The notes under the pieces are model-generated. The model was not told the origin of the DNA. It saw only the letters and a program-made list of their open reading frames with translations, and ran no database searches. A program made the position numbers and the translations under genes. Shown in pieces: positions 26,445 through 35,188 of a stretch of DNA of 64,000 bases. The first letter of the stretch is position 1, and every line of letters begins with the position of its first letter. Origin of the DNA: Lentzea cavernae (GTDB lineage Bacteria > Actinomycetota > Actinomycetes > Mycobacteriales > Pseudonocardiaceae). The DNA lies in NCBI RefSeq assembly GCF_014653695.1, contig NZ_BNAR01000002.1, positions 744,001-808,000 on the forward strand. Reading direction: 5' to 3'.

Positions 26445-27581
26445 TCACGCCTCAACGTCCACACCCATCTCCTCGGCGATGCGAGCCGCCTCGGCCAGGA
26501 GCGTCTCGACGATCTGCGACTCCGGCACCGTGCGGATCACCTCGCCCCTGACGAAGATCTGACCCTTGCCGTTGCCGGCGGCGACACCGAGGTCGGCTTC
26601 GCGGGCCTCACCCGGTCCGTTGACGACGCAGCCCATCACCGCCACCCGCAACGGCACCGGGAACCCCTCCAGTGCCGCGGTGACCCGTTCGGCGAGGGTG
26701 TGCACGTCGACCTGGGCGCGGCCGCAGGACGGGCACGACACGATGTCGAGCCCCCGTGGCCGCAGTCCGAGCGACTCCAGGATCTGGTTGCCCACCTTCA
26801 CCTCCTCGACCGGCGGTGCGGACAGCGACACCCTGATGGTGTCGCCGATGCCCTCCGCCAGCAGCGCGCCGAACGCCACCGCGGACTTGATCGTGCCCTG
26901 GAAGCGGGGCCCCGCCTCGGTCACTCCGAGGTGCAGCGGGTAGTCGCACCGGGCGGCGAGCGCGCGGTACGCCTCGATCATCACCACCGGGTCGTGGTGC
27001 TTCACCGAGATCTTCAGGTCGGTGTAGCCGTGCTCCTCGAACAGCGAGCACTCCCACAACGCCGACTCCACCAGCGCCTCCGGGGTGACGCCGCCGTGCT
27101 TGTCCAGCAACCGCTTGTCGAGCGACCCGGCGTTCACCCCGATCCTGATCGGCACGCCCGCGTCCCCGGCGGCACGGGCGATCGCGCCGACCTGGTCGTC
27201 GAACTGGCGGATGTTGCCGGGGTTGACCCGCACCGCGGCGCACCCGGCGTCGATCGCGGCGAAGACGTACTTCGGCTGGAAGTGGATGTCGGCGATCACC
27301 GGGATCTGCGACTTGCGGGCGATGACCGGCAACGCGGCCGCGTCGTCCGCCGAGGGCACGGCGACCCGCACGATCTCGCAGCCGGCCGCGGTGAGCTCGG
27401 CGATCTGCTGCAGGGTGGCGTCGACGTCCGCGGTGAGCGTCGTGGTCATCGACTGCACCGACACCGGCGCGTCACCGCCGACCGGCACCGGGCCGACCAT
27501 GATCTTCCGCGAGCTCCTGCGGGTGGCCACCGAGAGTTCTTCCTTGCGCGGCACGGGCATTCCCAGCGCGACGGTCGTCAT
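26445..27581 (-). CDS. ispG: 4-hydroxy-3-methylbut-2-enyl diphosphate synthase (IspG/GcpE)
   Basis: A 378-residue iron-sulphur enzyme of the MEP pathway that converts methylerythritol cyclodiphosphate to HMBPP. The [4Fe-4S] ligands are seen as CPSCGR (about residues 275-280) and CVVNGPGEA (about 312). [21 protein letters not shown] at the N-terminus is diagnostic. Its ATG overlaps the dxs stop (ATGA), so the two are coupled. It is third in the ispH-dxs-ispG minus-strand operon. Presence of three MEP genes beside a prenyltransferase cluster suggests extra copies that boost isoprenoid supply for the product. Confidence 0.95.
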   Translation of the reverse strand: MTTVALGMPVPRKEELSVATRRSSRKIMVGPVPVGGDAPVSVQSMTTTLTADVDATLQQIAELTAAGCEIVRVAVPSADDAAALPVIARKSQIPVIADIHFQPKYVFAAIDAGCAAVRVNPGNIRQFDDQVGAIARAAGDAGVPIRIGVNAGSLDKRLLDKHGGVTPEALVESALWECSLFEEHGYTDLKISVKHHDPVVMIEAYRALAARCDYPLHLGVTEAGPRFQGTIKSAVAFGALLAEGIGDTIRVSLSAPPVEEVKVGNQILESLGLRPRGLDIVSCPSCGRAQVDVHTLAERVTAALEGFPVPLRVAVMGCVVNGPGEAREADLGVAAGNGKGQIFVRGEVIRTVPESQIVETLLAEAARIAEEMGVDVEA

Positions 27582-29395
27582 CGTTCCTCCCCAGTGCGCA
27601 CCGGCCAGGGGCCGAGGTCGTCGATGCCCGGCTGCGCGGTGTCGAGGCCGGTCAGCAGTTCCGCCACGGCCCTGGTGATGTCCTGCGCGGTCAGCCCGCA
27701 GGCGGCGAGCACCTCGGCCCTGGACCCGTGGCGCAGGAACCGCCGCGGGATGCCGAACTCGCGCAACGGCGTGTGCACGTCGTTGTCCCGCAACGTCTGC
27801 GCGATCGCGGAACCGGCGCCGCCCGCGCGGCTGTTGTCCTCGACCGTGATCGCGAGCCGGTGGCGGCGGGCCATGTCCGCCAGCGCCGGGTTGACCGGTG
27901 TGACCCACCTGGGGTCCACCACCGTCACGCCGATGCCTTGGGCGAGAACGCCTTCCGCGACGGTGAGTGCGAGTCCGGCCAGCGCGCCGACGGCGACGAT
28001 CAGCACGTCCATCGAGCCGGTGCGGCGCAGCACGTCGATCCCGTTGAACGTGGCGGTCGCGGGGATGTCGTCACCGGCCGGCCCCTTCGGGAACCGCAGC
28101 AGCGTCGGACCCTCCTGCCACGCCACGGCCTCGGCGAGCAGCTCGGCCAACCGGGTGCCGTCGCGCGGCGCCGCGATCCGCAGCCCCGGCACCACCTGCA
28201 GCACCGACAGGTCCCACATGCCGTTGTGGCTCGGCCCGTCGTCGCCGGTCACGCCGGACCGGTCGAGGACGAACGTGACCGGGCGGCGGTGCAGCGCGAC
28301 GTCCATGAGCAGCTGGTCGAGCGCGCGGTTGACGAACGTGGAGTAGATGGCCACCACCGGGTGCACCCCGCCCATGGACAACCCGGCGGCCATCGTCACC
28401 GCGTGCTGCTCGGCGATGCCGACGTCGATCACCCGGTGCGGGAAGCGCCGCTGCAGCGGCAGGAGCCCGGTCGGTTCGGTCATCGCGGCCGTGATCGCCA
28501 CGAGGTCGTCGCGCTGCTCGGCCAGTTCGACCAGCTTCTCGCCGAACACCGACGTGAACGACGGCGGTGAGGCCTTCAGCGCCTGCCCGGTGTGCGGGTC
28601 CATCGGTTTGACGGCGTGGCCGAGGTCGAGGTCGTTGGCCTCGGTGTGCCGGAACCCCTTGCCCTTGGCCGTGATCACGTGCACCACGACCGGTCCGTCC
28701 AGCGCGACCGCCTCGCGCAGGGAGGCTTGGACGGCGGCGATGTCGTGCCCGTCGACGGGGCCGAGGTAGCCGAGCCCGAGCTGTTCGAACACGCCGGGCC
28801 CGTGCCCGTCGCGCAGGTCGGTCAGGTGCTCGGCCAGTCCGCCGACCGTGGGCGCGTAGGAACGCCGGTTGTCGTTGAGGACGATGACGAGCGGCCGGTC
28901 CGGCCCGCCCGCGATGTTGTTGAGCGCCTCCCAGGCCATGCCGCCGGTCATCGCGCCGTCGCCGATGACCGCGACGGTCGCCCGGTCCCGGCGGCCGAGG
29001 TGGGCGTCCGCCCGCGCCAGACCGTCCGCATAGGACAGTGCGGTCGACGCGTGGGAGTTCTCCACCAGGTCGTGCTCGGACTCCTCCCGGCTCGGGTACC
29101 CGGACACCCCGCCGGAGCGGCGCAGCCGGTCGAACCCGGTCTGGCGGCCCGTGAGGATCTTGTGCACGTAGGACTGGTGCCCGGTGTCCCACAGCAACCG
29201 GTCCCGCGGTGACTCGAAGACGGTGTGCAGCGCGATGGTCAGCTCCACCACGCCGAGGTTGGGCCCGAGGTGCCCGCCGGCGGCGGAGACCCGTTCGACC
29301 AGGAACGCGCGGATCTCGCCCGCGAGGTCGCGGAGCTCCCCCGCGGTCAGCTCACGCAACCGCGCCGGGTCGCGCACGGTGTCCAGCAGCGCCAT
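27578..29395 (-). CDS. dxs: 1-deoxy-D-xylulose-5-phosphate synthase
   Basis: A 605-residue thiamine diphosphate enzyme, slightly shorter than typical Dxs (about 620-640). [18 protein letters not shown], the ThDP/Mg motif [16 protein letters not shown] near residue 150, and the transketolase-type PYR domain with [17 protein letters not shown] around residue 360 are all present. It condenses pyruvate and glyceraldehyde-3-phosphate, the entry and usual bottleneck of the MEP pathway. It is 32 bases downstream of ispH and overlaps ispG by 4 bases. Likely a cluster-specific paralogue. Confidence 0.95.
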   Translation of the reverse strand: MALLDTVRDPARLRELTAGELRDLAGEIRAFLVERVSAAGGHLGPNLGVVELTIALHTVFESPRDRLLWDTGHQSYVHKILTGRQTGFDRLRRSGGVSGYPSREESEHDLVENSHASTALSYADGLARADAHLGRRDRATVAVIGDGAMTGGMAWEALNNIAGGPDRPLVIVLNDNRRSYAPTVGGLAEHLTDLRDGHGPGVFEQLGLGYLGPVDGHDIAAVQASLREAVALDGPVVVHVITAKGKGFRHTEANDLDLGHAVKPMDPHTGQALKASPPSFTSVFGEKLVELAEQRDDLVAITAAMTEPTGLLPLQRRFPHRVIDVGIAEQHAVTMAAGLSMGGVHPVVAIYSTFVNRALDQLLMDVALHRRPVTFVLDRSGVTGDDGPSHNGMWDLSVLQVVPGLRIAAPRDGTRLAELLAEAVAWQEGPTLLRFPKGPAGDDIPATATFNGIDVLRRTGSMDVLIVAVGALAGLALTVAEGVLAQGIGVTVVDPRWVTPVNPALADMARRHRLAITVEDNSRAGGAGSAIAQTLRDNDVHTPLREFGIPRRFLRHGSRAEVLAACGLTAQDITRAVAELLTGLDTAQPGIDDLGPWPVRTGEER

Positions 29396-29427
29396 GTCGA
29401 ACAGTGCTCCTCACGGGGTTCGCCAGG

Positions 29428-30387
29428 TCAGCTCGGTGACGGCGCGTCCGGCACGCCGGTGAGTCGTGCGGGCGGGGAGAACACGACGTCCTCGATCGCC
29501 ACCCGGTGCACGGCCACGTCCCCGTACCCGAGCGAGGCGAGCCGGTCCACCAGTTCGTCGACGAGGACCTCCGGCGCGCTCGCTCCCGCGCTCACGCCGA
29601 CCGTGTCCACGCCGTCCAGCCACGCGGGGTCGAGGTGGGTCACGTCCGGCACCAGCTCCGCCCTCCCGCCGAGCCTGCGCGCGACCTCGACCATCCGGAT
29701 CGAGTTGCTGGAGTTGGCCGAACCGACCACCAGCACCAGGTCGCACCGGTCCACGACGGCCCTGATGCCGTCCTGGCGGTTCTGGCTGGCGTAGCAGATG
29801 TCGTCGGTGGCGGGCCCGCGCAGGTCGGTGAACCTGCGCCGGAGCGCGGCGATGACGTCCTCGGTCTCGTCCACCGAGAGCGTGGTCTGGGTGAGGTAGG
29901 CGACCGGCGCGTCGGACGGCAGGTCCAGCGCCTCCACGTCCGCCGCGGTCTCGATGATGATCGTCTGGTCGGGGGCGTGCCCGAAGGTGCCCTCGACCTC
30001 CTCGTGATCGGCGTGCCCGACCAGCAGCAGCGTCCGGCCGTCCCGGGCGAACCGGCGGGCCTCCTGGTGCACCTTGGCCACCAGGGGGCAGGTCGCGTCG
30101 AGCACGTCCAGCCCGCGCGCGTCCGCGTTCTGCCGCACCTGCGGGGAGACGCCGTGCGCGGAGAAGACGCAGACCGCGCCTTCGGGCACCTCCTGCTCGG
30201 AGTCGACGAACACGACTCCGCGCTCCTGGAACCCGCGCACCACGTAGTGGTTGTGCACGATCTCCTTGCGGACGTAGATCGGCGCGCCGTGCTGTTCCAG
30301 CGCGAGGTCGATGATGGCGATCGCCCGGCGCACACCGGCGCACAAACTCCGCGGCTCGGCGAGCAGGACCTGCTTTGCGCCACTCAT
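29428..30387 (-). CDS. ispH: 4-hydroxy-3-methylbut-2-enyl diphosphate reductase (IspH/LytB)
   Basis: A 319-residue [4Fe-4S] reductase that makes IPP and DMAPP. The three cluster Cys are seen in SLCAGVRRA (near residue 17), LDATCPLVAKVH (about 101) and DDICYASQNRQ (about 197); GHADHEEVEGT and SANSSNSIRM are the substrate-binding motifs. ATG with GGAG five bases upstream; an extension to 30588 is open but runs through the promoter. First gene of the minus-strand MEP operon, transcribed away from the methyltransferase operon out of a shared bidirectional promoter. Confidence 0.95.
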   Translation of the reverse strand: MSGAKQVLLAEPRSLCAGVRRAIAIIDLALEQHGAPIYVRKEIVHNHYVVRGFQERGVVFVDSEQEVPEGAVCVFSAHGVSPQVRQNADARGLDVLDATCPLVAKVHQEARRFARDGRTLLLVGHADHEEVEGTFGHAPDQTIIIETAADVEALDLPSDAPVAYLTQTTLSVDETEDVIAALRRRFTDLRGPATDDICYASQNRQDGIRAVVDRCDLVLVVGSANSSNSIRMVEVARRLGGRAELVPDVTHLDPAWLDGVDTVGVSAGASAPEVLVDELVDRLASLGYGDVAVHRVAIEDVVFSPPARLTGVPDAPSPS

Positions 30388-30522
30388 TCGCACTCCGTTC
30401 CGCGCCACGACGTCCACTTCGGAACGCCTGGTCTCGGGAGTTGTCGTCCGCCATCGGGGTGCCGGCCTGATAGCCGGACTCCGACACGGCTTTGGTGGTG
30501 CACACGGCAACCACCTATCCGG

Positions 30523-30627
30523 AGAATAGTGCATTCCAGCCTTTACCCGATCTTCTTTGGGGTTTTTCCTAAAGTCGAACGTGCTCACGCCCCGTCGTTG
30601 ACACGACCAGGGGCGCCCCTCCAGGAT
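30523..30627. promoter_or_regulatory. Bidirectional cluster promoter, copy 1 (ispH / methyltransferase)
   Basis: Rightward promoter: TTGACA at 30598-30603, 18-base spacer, CAGGAT at 30622-30627. Upstream lies a 22-base block starting GGGGTTTTTCCTAAAG (30559-30580) and, 28 bases further, AGAATAGT (30523-30530), whose complement contains TATTCT, a likely leftward -10 for ispH. The same elements, at almost the same spacing, recur at 33949-34054. The core forms an imperfect dyad TTTnGG-N6-CCnAAA, suitable for a LuxR-type activator. The remaining intergenic bases to 30762 are the methyltransferase leader (about 130 bases), which includes a 23-codon frame at 30689-30760. Confidence 0.8.
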
Positions 30628-30762
30628 GGAATCCGAAAGCTGCCACTCGATTTCGAGTCGGCGCCGCGTTTCGAATCCCAGTCAAATCATGACGGGCACA
30701 CGCGACGACCACAGCAGGCCGTTCACCGCACTCGTCGGCATCCGAGCCCTGGAGAAGTGACC

Positions 30763-31659
30763 GTGTCCAACATTTCAAGTTCACCTCTGGCAGCGCTGGA
30801 CCCTCAGGATGAGGTAAGGGTGGTCGGCCAGTACTACGACGACAAAACAGCGAAGCTGGTGCGCAAATACGGGCCCGGCCCCAGGATTCACTACCACGTC
30901 GGGTACTACCCCTCCTCCGAAGCGCCACCGTCCGGCGGCGACGCCGACACCATTCGCGGCAGCATCCGGCTGCACCAGGAAGGCCTGCTGCGGTACGCGG
31001 CCAAGATCTGGGACGCGGAACACCGGCTGTCGGGGAAGGTCCTGGACGTCGGCTGCGGCCTCGGCGGGGGTTCGCTGTTCTGGGCGCAGGAATTCGGCGC
31101 CGAGGTCACGGCGGTCACCAACGCGCCCGAACACGCGCCGGTGGTCGAGGGGTTCGCGCGGGAGTGCGGCCTGGACGGGAAGGTCCGGACGCTGGTCTGC
31201 GACGCGAACAGCCTCACCGTGGACGACGGCCCCTACGACGCGGCGGTCGCGATCGAGAGCAGCGGCTACTTCAACCGCCCTCGGTGGTTCGAGCGCCTGT
31301 CCCACGTGCTCCGCCCCGGTGCGAGCGTGTGCGTCGAGGAGGTGTTCATCACCCGTCCTCGCGGGGCCGACGTGTGGGCCGAGTACTTCTACACGAAACC
31401 GGCCACGGTGCGGGAGTACGCGGACGCGGCGGAGGCCGCGGGTTTCGAGCTGGTCGACGAAGTCGACGCCACGGCGCAGACCCTCCCGTTCTGGGAGGAG
31501 AGCGCCGCCTGGACGAAAGCGGTGCTGGACGGCGACAGCGGCCTGTCGCCGGTGGAGCGCAGGCGGTTGAGGATCTCCCTGCTGGCGAACCAGGCCCAGG
31601 GCCTCGAATGGCAGGCGGGCGGCTTGCAGCTGGGTTTCCTGCGCTTCGAGAAGAAATGA
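30763..31659 (+). CDS. SAM-dependent methyltransferase, prenyl-chain C-methyltransferase type
   Basis: A 298-residue class I methyltransferase with SAM motif VLDVGCGLGGGS near residue 92 and a post-I acidic turn. The sequence (DAAVAIESSGYF, WAEYFYTKPATV, LPFWEESAAWTKAVL) recalls enzymes that methylate the isoprenoid chain of allylic diphosphates or prenylated products (GPP methyltransferase, TleD and, by position, BezA of the benzastatin pathway). In that pathway the geranyl chain is methylated at C6 before transfer. GTG with GGAG eight bases upstream. First gene rightward from promoter copy 1. Methyltransferase family is sure; prenyl-chain specificity is an inference from motif style and context. 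Confidence 0.8.
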   Translation: MSNISSSPLAALDPQDEVRVVGQYYDDKTAKLVRKYGPGPRIHYHVGYYPSSEAPPSGGDADTIRGSIRLHQEGLLRYAAKIWDAEHRLSGKVLDVGCGLGGGSLFWAQEFGAEVTAVTNAPEHAPVVEGFARECGLDGKVRTLVCDANSLTVDDGPYDAAVAIESSGYFNRPRWFERLSHVLRPGASVCVEEVFITRPRGADVWAEYFYTKPATVREYADAAEAAGFELVDEVDATAQTLPFWEESAAWTKAVLDGDSGLSPVERRRLRISLLANQAQGLEWQAGGLQLGFLRFEKK

Positions 31660-31664
31660 CATGA

Positions 31665-31704
31665 CGCAGGCGCTCGGCTGGGATTTCCCAGTCGAGCGCC
31701 TGCG
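31665..31704 (+). terminator. Strong hairpin between the two methyltransferase genes
   Basis: An 18-bp stem (31665-31682 with 31687-31704) with a single G-U-type mismatch and a 4-base loop starts six bases after the first methyltransferase stop. No T-tract follows. It can be a terminator or attenuator separating the two genes, or a 3' stability element that lets the first gene be expressed above the second. Confidence 0.6.
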
Positions 31705-31745
31705 CATGTGCCGGCCTATTCACCTTCGAAGAACGGAATTCCTCC

Positions 31746-32576
31746 ATGACGCTCGACCAGTCCCCCGCTCCCAGCGACGTCGCCGACGTGTACGACGGGA
31801 TCGGTCAGATCTACGGTGCCGCGTGGGGCCCCAACTACCACTACGGGTACTGGGAGGACGACGCCGACGACAGCTCCATCGAGGTCGCCACGGACCGCCT
31901 GACCGACATGATGATCTCCGGTCTCGCCGTGGAGGCCGGCCAGCGCGTGCTGGACGTCGGCTGCGGCATCGGCCATCCGGCGCTGCGGCTCGTCCGCACC
32001 ACCGGTGTGGACGTGGTGGGCATCTCCGTCAGCCACGTCCAGGTGGCGCAGGCCAACGAGCTCGCCGCCGGGGCCGGGCTCGCGGACAAGGCGACCTTCC
32101 AGTTCACGGACGCGATGGACATGTCCTTCCCCGACGCCTCGTTCGACGCCGCCTGGGCGTTCGAGTCGATGTGGCACATGCCGGATCGCGGCCGGGTGCT
32201 CTCCGAGATCGCCCGCGTCGTGCGCCCCGGCGGCCGCATCACCATCGCCGACGTCATCGAGCGCGGCCCGGTCAGCCCCGAGGGGCGCAAGGTCCTCGAC
32301 CACGTCTGCGAGAACTACGCGGTGAAGTCGCTGGGCACCATCGACGAATACCGGGAGTCGCTGGCCGCCAACGGTTTCGTCGACGTGGAGATCCGCGACA
32401 TCAGCGCCAACTCCTGCCGCACCCTCGCGGTCATGGCCGACGCGGTGGAGACCAGGCGCGACGAGCTGGTCGCGCTGGTCGGTGAGGAACAGGCCACCTC
32501 GCTGCTCGCCTTCATGCGGCTGTCCGCGGTCACCCCCGAGCAGGGCTACCTCTACCTGAGCGCCGTCCGCGGGTGA
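31746..32576 (+). CDS. SAM-dependent methyltransferase (RebM/sugar-O-methyltransferase-like)
   Basis: A 276-residue class I methyltransferase: SAM motif VLDVGCGIGHPA near residue 68, then VVGISVSHVQVAQAN and FDAAWAFESMWHM. The NYHYGYWEDDADDSSIEVAT start is typical of the small-molecule O-methyltransferase group that includes RebM and tailoring O-methyltransferases of polyketides and glycosides. ATG 87 bases after the preceding gene, with TTCCTCC-like sequence just before it and no strong ribosome-binding site. Benzastatins carry a methoxy group on the side chain, so O-methylation is a reasonable role here, but this is inference. Confidence 0.82.
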   Translation: MTLDQSPAPSDVADVYDGIGQIYGAAWGPNYHYGYWEDDADDSSIEVATDRLTDMMISGLAVEAGQRVLDVGCGIGHPALRLVRTTGVDVVGISVSHVQVAQANELAAGAGLADKATFQFTDAMDMSFPDASFDAAWAFESMWHMPDRGRVLSEIARVVRPGGRITIADVIERGPVSPEGRKVLDHVCENYAVKSLGTIDEYRESLAANGFVDVEIRDISANSCRTLAVMADAVETRRDELVALVGEEQATSLLAFMRLSAVTPEQGYLYLSAVRG

Positions 32577-32635
32577 CGGCTGCCGCCACGAAGTCCTCGG
32601 CCTGCGCCACACCGTGGCGCAGGCCGAGGTCGTTC

Positions 32636-33883
32636 TCACCGCCGCACGCGCAGCTCGGTCAGCGCCCGCAGCGGGAACACCGGCCGGTGACGTGGCGGCT
32701 CCCCCGGTGCGAGGGTCAGACCGGGCATCCTGGTCGCGAGGGCCTGCACCGCGACCTCCAGCTCCGCGCGGGCGAACCCGGCCCCGAGGCAGAAGTGGAT
32801 GCCGTGCCCGAACGCGAGGTGCGTGGCGGACCGGTTGCCCGGGCTGAACGCGGCCGGGCACGCGTGGGCGCGGTCGTCCCGGCCCGCCGCGCCGTACAGC
32901 AGGAGCAACCGGCTGCCCTCGGCCAGGTGGACGCCGCCGACCACCACGTCGCGCGTCGCGGTCCGGTACATGCCGGCCAGCGGGCTGTCGAACCGCAGAC
33001 CCTCCTCGACGAGGTCGCGCGTGGCGACCGTCCCGTCGACGACCTCGGCCCAGCCGCCGGACGAGCGCAGCTGCTGGAAGACGATCGTGCCGAGCGCCTC
33101 GGCGCACGTCATGTGCCCCGCGAAGATCAGGGTGGGGATCTGGACGGCGACCTCGGCGGCGGTGAGCGTCTGGCCGGCCCTGCCGTCGTGCAGCAGCTCG
33201 CTGATCAGGTCGTCCTGCGGTGAGGCCAGCCGCTCCTGTGCGAGCGACCGTGCGAACGCGCCGAACTCCATCAGCCCGCGGGCGTGTTCGCGCAGCAGGT
33301 CGGGATCGGTGTCCTGCTGCAACATCATGAGCTCGATGCGCTGCTCGGACCACAGGCGGCAGCGTTCGAGGTACTCGTCGGGGACGCCGAGGCGCCGGCA
33401 CATCACCTCGAGGGCGTAAGGCACGGCGAACGCCGCGATGAAGTCGAACTCCTCCGCCACGGCGACGCGATCGGCGAGGGCGGTGGCGATAGCGCGCATC
33501 GTGGGTTCGAACGCCCTGACCCTGGCCGGCGTGAACCCGGCGTTGAGCAGGTCCCTGATCCGGGAGTGCTCGGGCGGGTCGAGCGAGCCGACGGCCACCG
33601 CGCCGGCGCCGCGCCAGGTGCGGAACATCTGGCTCACGTCCTCGGGCAGCGCGACCTTGGGACGGGGGTTGTGGTCGCGCGCCGAGAAGCTCCGGTCGTC
33701 CTTCAGCACGGCGACCATGTCCTCGCGGCGGGTGACGCACCACGCGTCGAGCAAAGGCGCGTAGAACACCGGCTCCGCGTCCACGACGCCGGCCAGGAAT
33801 GAGTAAGGGTCGTCGCGATGTTCGCCGTACGGGTCGAACGGCCTGCCTTCGCGCAATTTCCCGGAATCGGCAGTTACAGCCAT
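32636..33883 (-). CDS. Cytochrome P450 with Met replacing the I-helix acidic residue
   Basis: A 415-residue soluble actinomycete P450. Heme-binding FGHGIHFCLG places the ligand Cys at 365; the K-helix ExxR is Glu294-Arg297. The I-helix reads AGHMTC (255-260): Met258 stands where most P450s have Asp or Glu before the conserved Thr259. Loss of that acid usually impairs proton delivery for O2 activation. ATG with GAGAGG upstream. It is transcribed leftward from promoter copy 2, alone, converging on the second methyltransferase. Possible roles are an unusual oxidation or a non-monooxygenase reaction on the N-activated prenylated PABA. Confidence 0.87.
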   Translation of the reverse strand: MAVTADSGKLREGRPFDPYGEHRDDPYSFLAGVVDAEPVFYAPLLDAWCVTRREDMVAVLKDDRSFSARDHNPRPKVALPEDVSQMFRTWRGAGAVAVGSLDPPEHSRIRDLLNAGFTPARVRAFEPTMRAIATALADRVAVAEEFDFIAAFAVPYALEVMCRRLGVPDEYLERCRLWSEQRIELMMLQQDTDPDLLREHARGLMEFGAFARSLAQERLASPQDDLISELLHDGRAGQTLTAAEVAVQIPTLIFAGHMTCAEALGTIVFQQLRSSGGWAEVVDGTVATRDLVEEGLRFDSPLAGMYRTATRDVVVGGVHLAEGSRLLLLYGAAGRDDRAHACPAAFSPGNRSATHLAFGHGIHFCLGAGFARAELEVAVQALATRMPGLTLAPGEPPRHRPVFPLRALTELRVRR

Positions 33884-33948
33884 TTCACCTCTCCAGCATC
33901 CAGTGAACGGCGCGTGCACGTGGTGCTGCCCGGCAGTCACCAATCAGC

Positions 33949-34054
33949 AGAATAGTCCAATCCGGGCATTGCGCCGCCGGGACTGGGGTTTTTCCTAAAG
34001 TCGAACAAGTGCGCTCGTGCGTCGTTGACACGGCCGGAGAAGGTCGTTCAGGAT
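33949..34054. promoter_or_regulatory. Bidirectional cluster promoter, copy 2 (P450 / prenyl synthase operon)
   Basis: Same layout as copy 1: AGAATAGT at 33949-33956, identical 22-base block at 33985-34006, CGTCGTTGACACG at 34020-34032 containing TTGACA (34025-34030), 18-base spacer and CAGGAT (34049-34054). The distance between AGAATAGT and the block is 36 bases start to start in both copies. Rightward it drives the eight-gene operon from the prenyl diphosphate synthase; leftward, TATTCT would serve the P450. Confidence 0.8.
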
Positions 34055-34148
34055 GCTGATCGAACTGCTGCTCGCATTCCCGAGCACCACTCGAGACCCA
34101 GTGGCGTTATTTCGGTATTCGATTCGCGAGCGCCGGAGGAGAATCCCG

Positions 34149-35165
34149 ATGAGCACACTCGGCACCTCGCCCACCGCACTGCTGTCGCCGGGCGCGGTGC
34201 GGTCGGCCGTGCTGCCCGTCGTGCGGCAGCGGGTCTGCGCGCTGGAGCCCACCCTGGCCCGGATCTGCTCCTACCACCTCGGCTTCACCGACGAGCACGG
34301 TGACCCGAGCGGTGCGGCGAGCGGCAAGCTGACCCGCGCCGGCCTCATGACGGCGGTGGCGCAGGGAGCAGGCCTGGCGCCGGAGGACGTCCGCACCCAG
34401 GCGGCCGCGCTCGAGCTGCTGCACAACTCGACCCTGATCCACGACGACATCATCGACGCGGACGACCTCCGCCGCGGCCGGCCGGCGGCGTGGAAGGTGT
34501 TCGGCGCCGGTCTGGCGATCCTGGCCGGGGACGCGTTGCAGGCGCTCGCCGTGCAGATGGTCGTCGACGACCCCGGCCCCGGCCGCGCGGAGATCTCCAG
34601 CGCGTTCACCGAAGCCCTCCGCCTGGTGCTCGCGGGCCAGTCCCGCGAACTCACCGTCCGGCTGGGTCCGGACGCGGGGATCGCGCAGTACGAACGGATC
34701 GTGGAGGAGAAGACCTCCGCGCTGCTGCAGTGCGCACTGGTGACCCCCGCGCTGCGGGCCGGCAAACCGGAGCACGTCCTGACAGCACTGCGCGGTGCGG
34801 GCAGGCACCTGGGCCTCGCCTTCCAGATCTCCAACGACGTCGAGGACATCTGGGGCGACCCCGCGGTGACCGGCAAGCCCGTCCGGGGCGACATCGGGCG
34901 GCGCAACCCGTCCTTCCCCGTGCTGGCGGCGTTCCCGGTCAGCGAGCGGCTGCGCGAGCTGTGGCACGCCGACGACGCCGCGGACGCGCACCTGGCGGAG
35001 ATGGCCGGCCTCGTCGAGGAGTGCGGCGGACGCGACGAGGCCGAGCGGCGGTCGCGCGGCCACCTCGAGTCGGCACTGGAGCACCTCGGCCGAGCCGGGC
35101 TGTCCCCCGCCGCGACAGCGGAACTGACCGCCCTGTTCGACCGCATCGTCAACCGCACGGCATGA
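34149..35165 (+). CDS. Polyprenyl (geranyl/farnesyl/geranylgeranyl) diphosphate synthase
   Basis: A 338-residue trans-isoprenyl diphosphate synthase. The first Asp-rich motif is DDIID (residues 99-103), followed by RRGRPAAW. The second motif is NDVED (229-233), with Asn in place of the first Asp. Positions 4 and 5 before the first motif are Thr and Ser, small residues that do not cap the chain, so a product longer than C10 is possible; a geranyl product is expected if the pathway is benzastatin-like. ATG with GGAGGA eight bases upstream; an in-frame extension to 34053 covers the leader. First gene of the core operon, supplying the donor for the UbiA enzyme. Confidence 0.9.
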   Translation: MSTLGTSPTALLSPGAVRSAVLPVVRQRVCALEPTLARICSYHLGFTDEHGDPSGAASGKLTRAGLMTAVAQGAGLAPEDVRTQAAALELLHNSTLIHDDIIDADDLRRGRPAAWKVFGAGLAILAGDALQALAVQMVVDDPGPGRAEISSAFTEALRLVLAGQSRELTVRLGPDAGIAQYERIVEEKTSALLQCALVTPALRAGKPEHVLTALRGAGRHLGLAFQISNDVEDIWGDPAVTGKPVRGDIGRRNPSFPVLAAFPVSERLRELWHADDAADAHLAEMAGLVEECGGRDEAERRSRGHLESALEHLGRAGLSPAATAELTALFDRIVNRTA

Positions 35166-35188
35166 CCCGTGACTCCCGGAGGTCGTCA

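Noticed and set aside
30559-30605. StrR-type binding site suggested by AGTCGAAC in the conserved promoter block
   Set aside because: StrR-like sites need a second half GTTCGACTG eleven bases away; only one half is present in both copies and none in copy 3.
30689-30760. 23-codon frame in the leader of the first methyltransferase as a regulatory peptide
   Set aside because: No ribosome-binding site and no repeated rare codons; may be chance, so only noted within the promoter entry.
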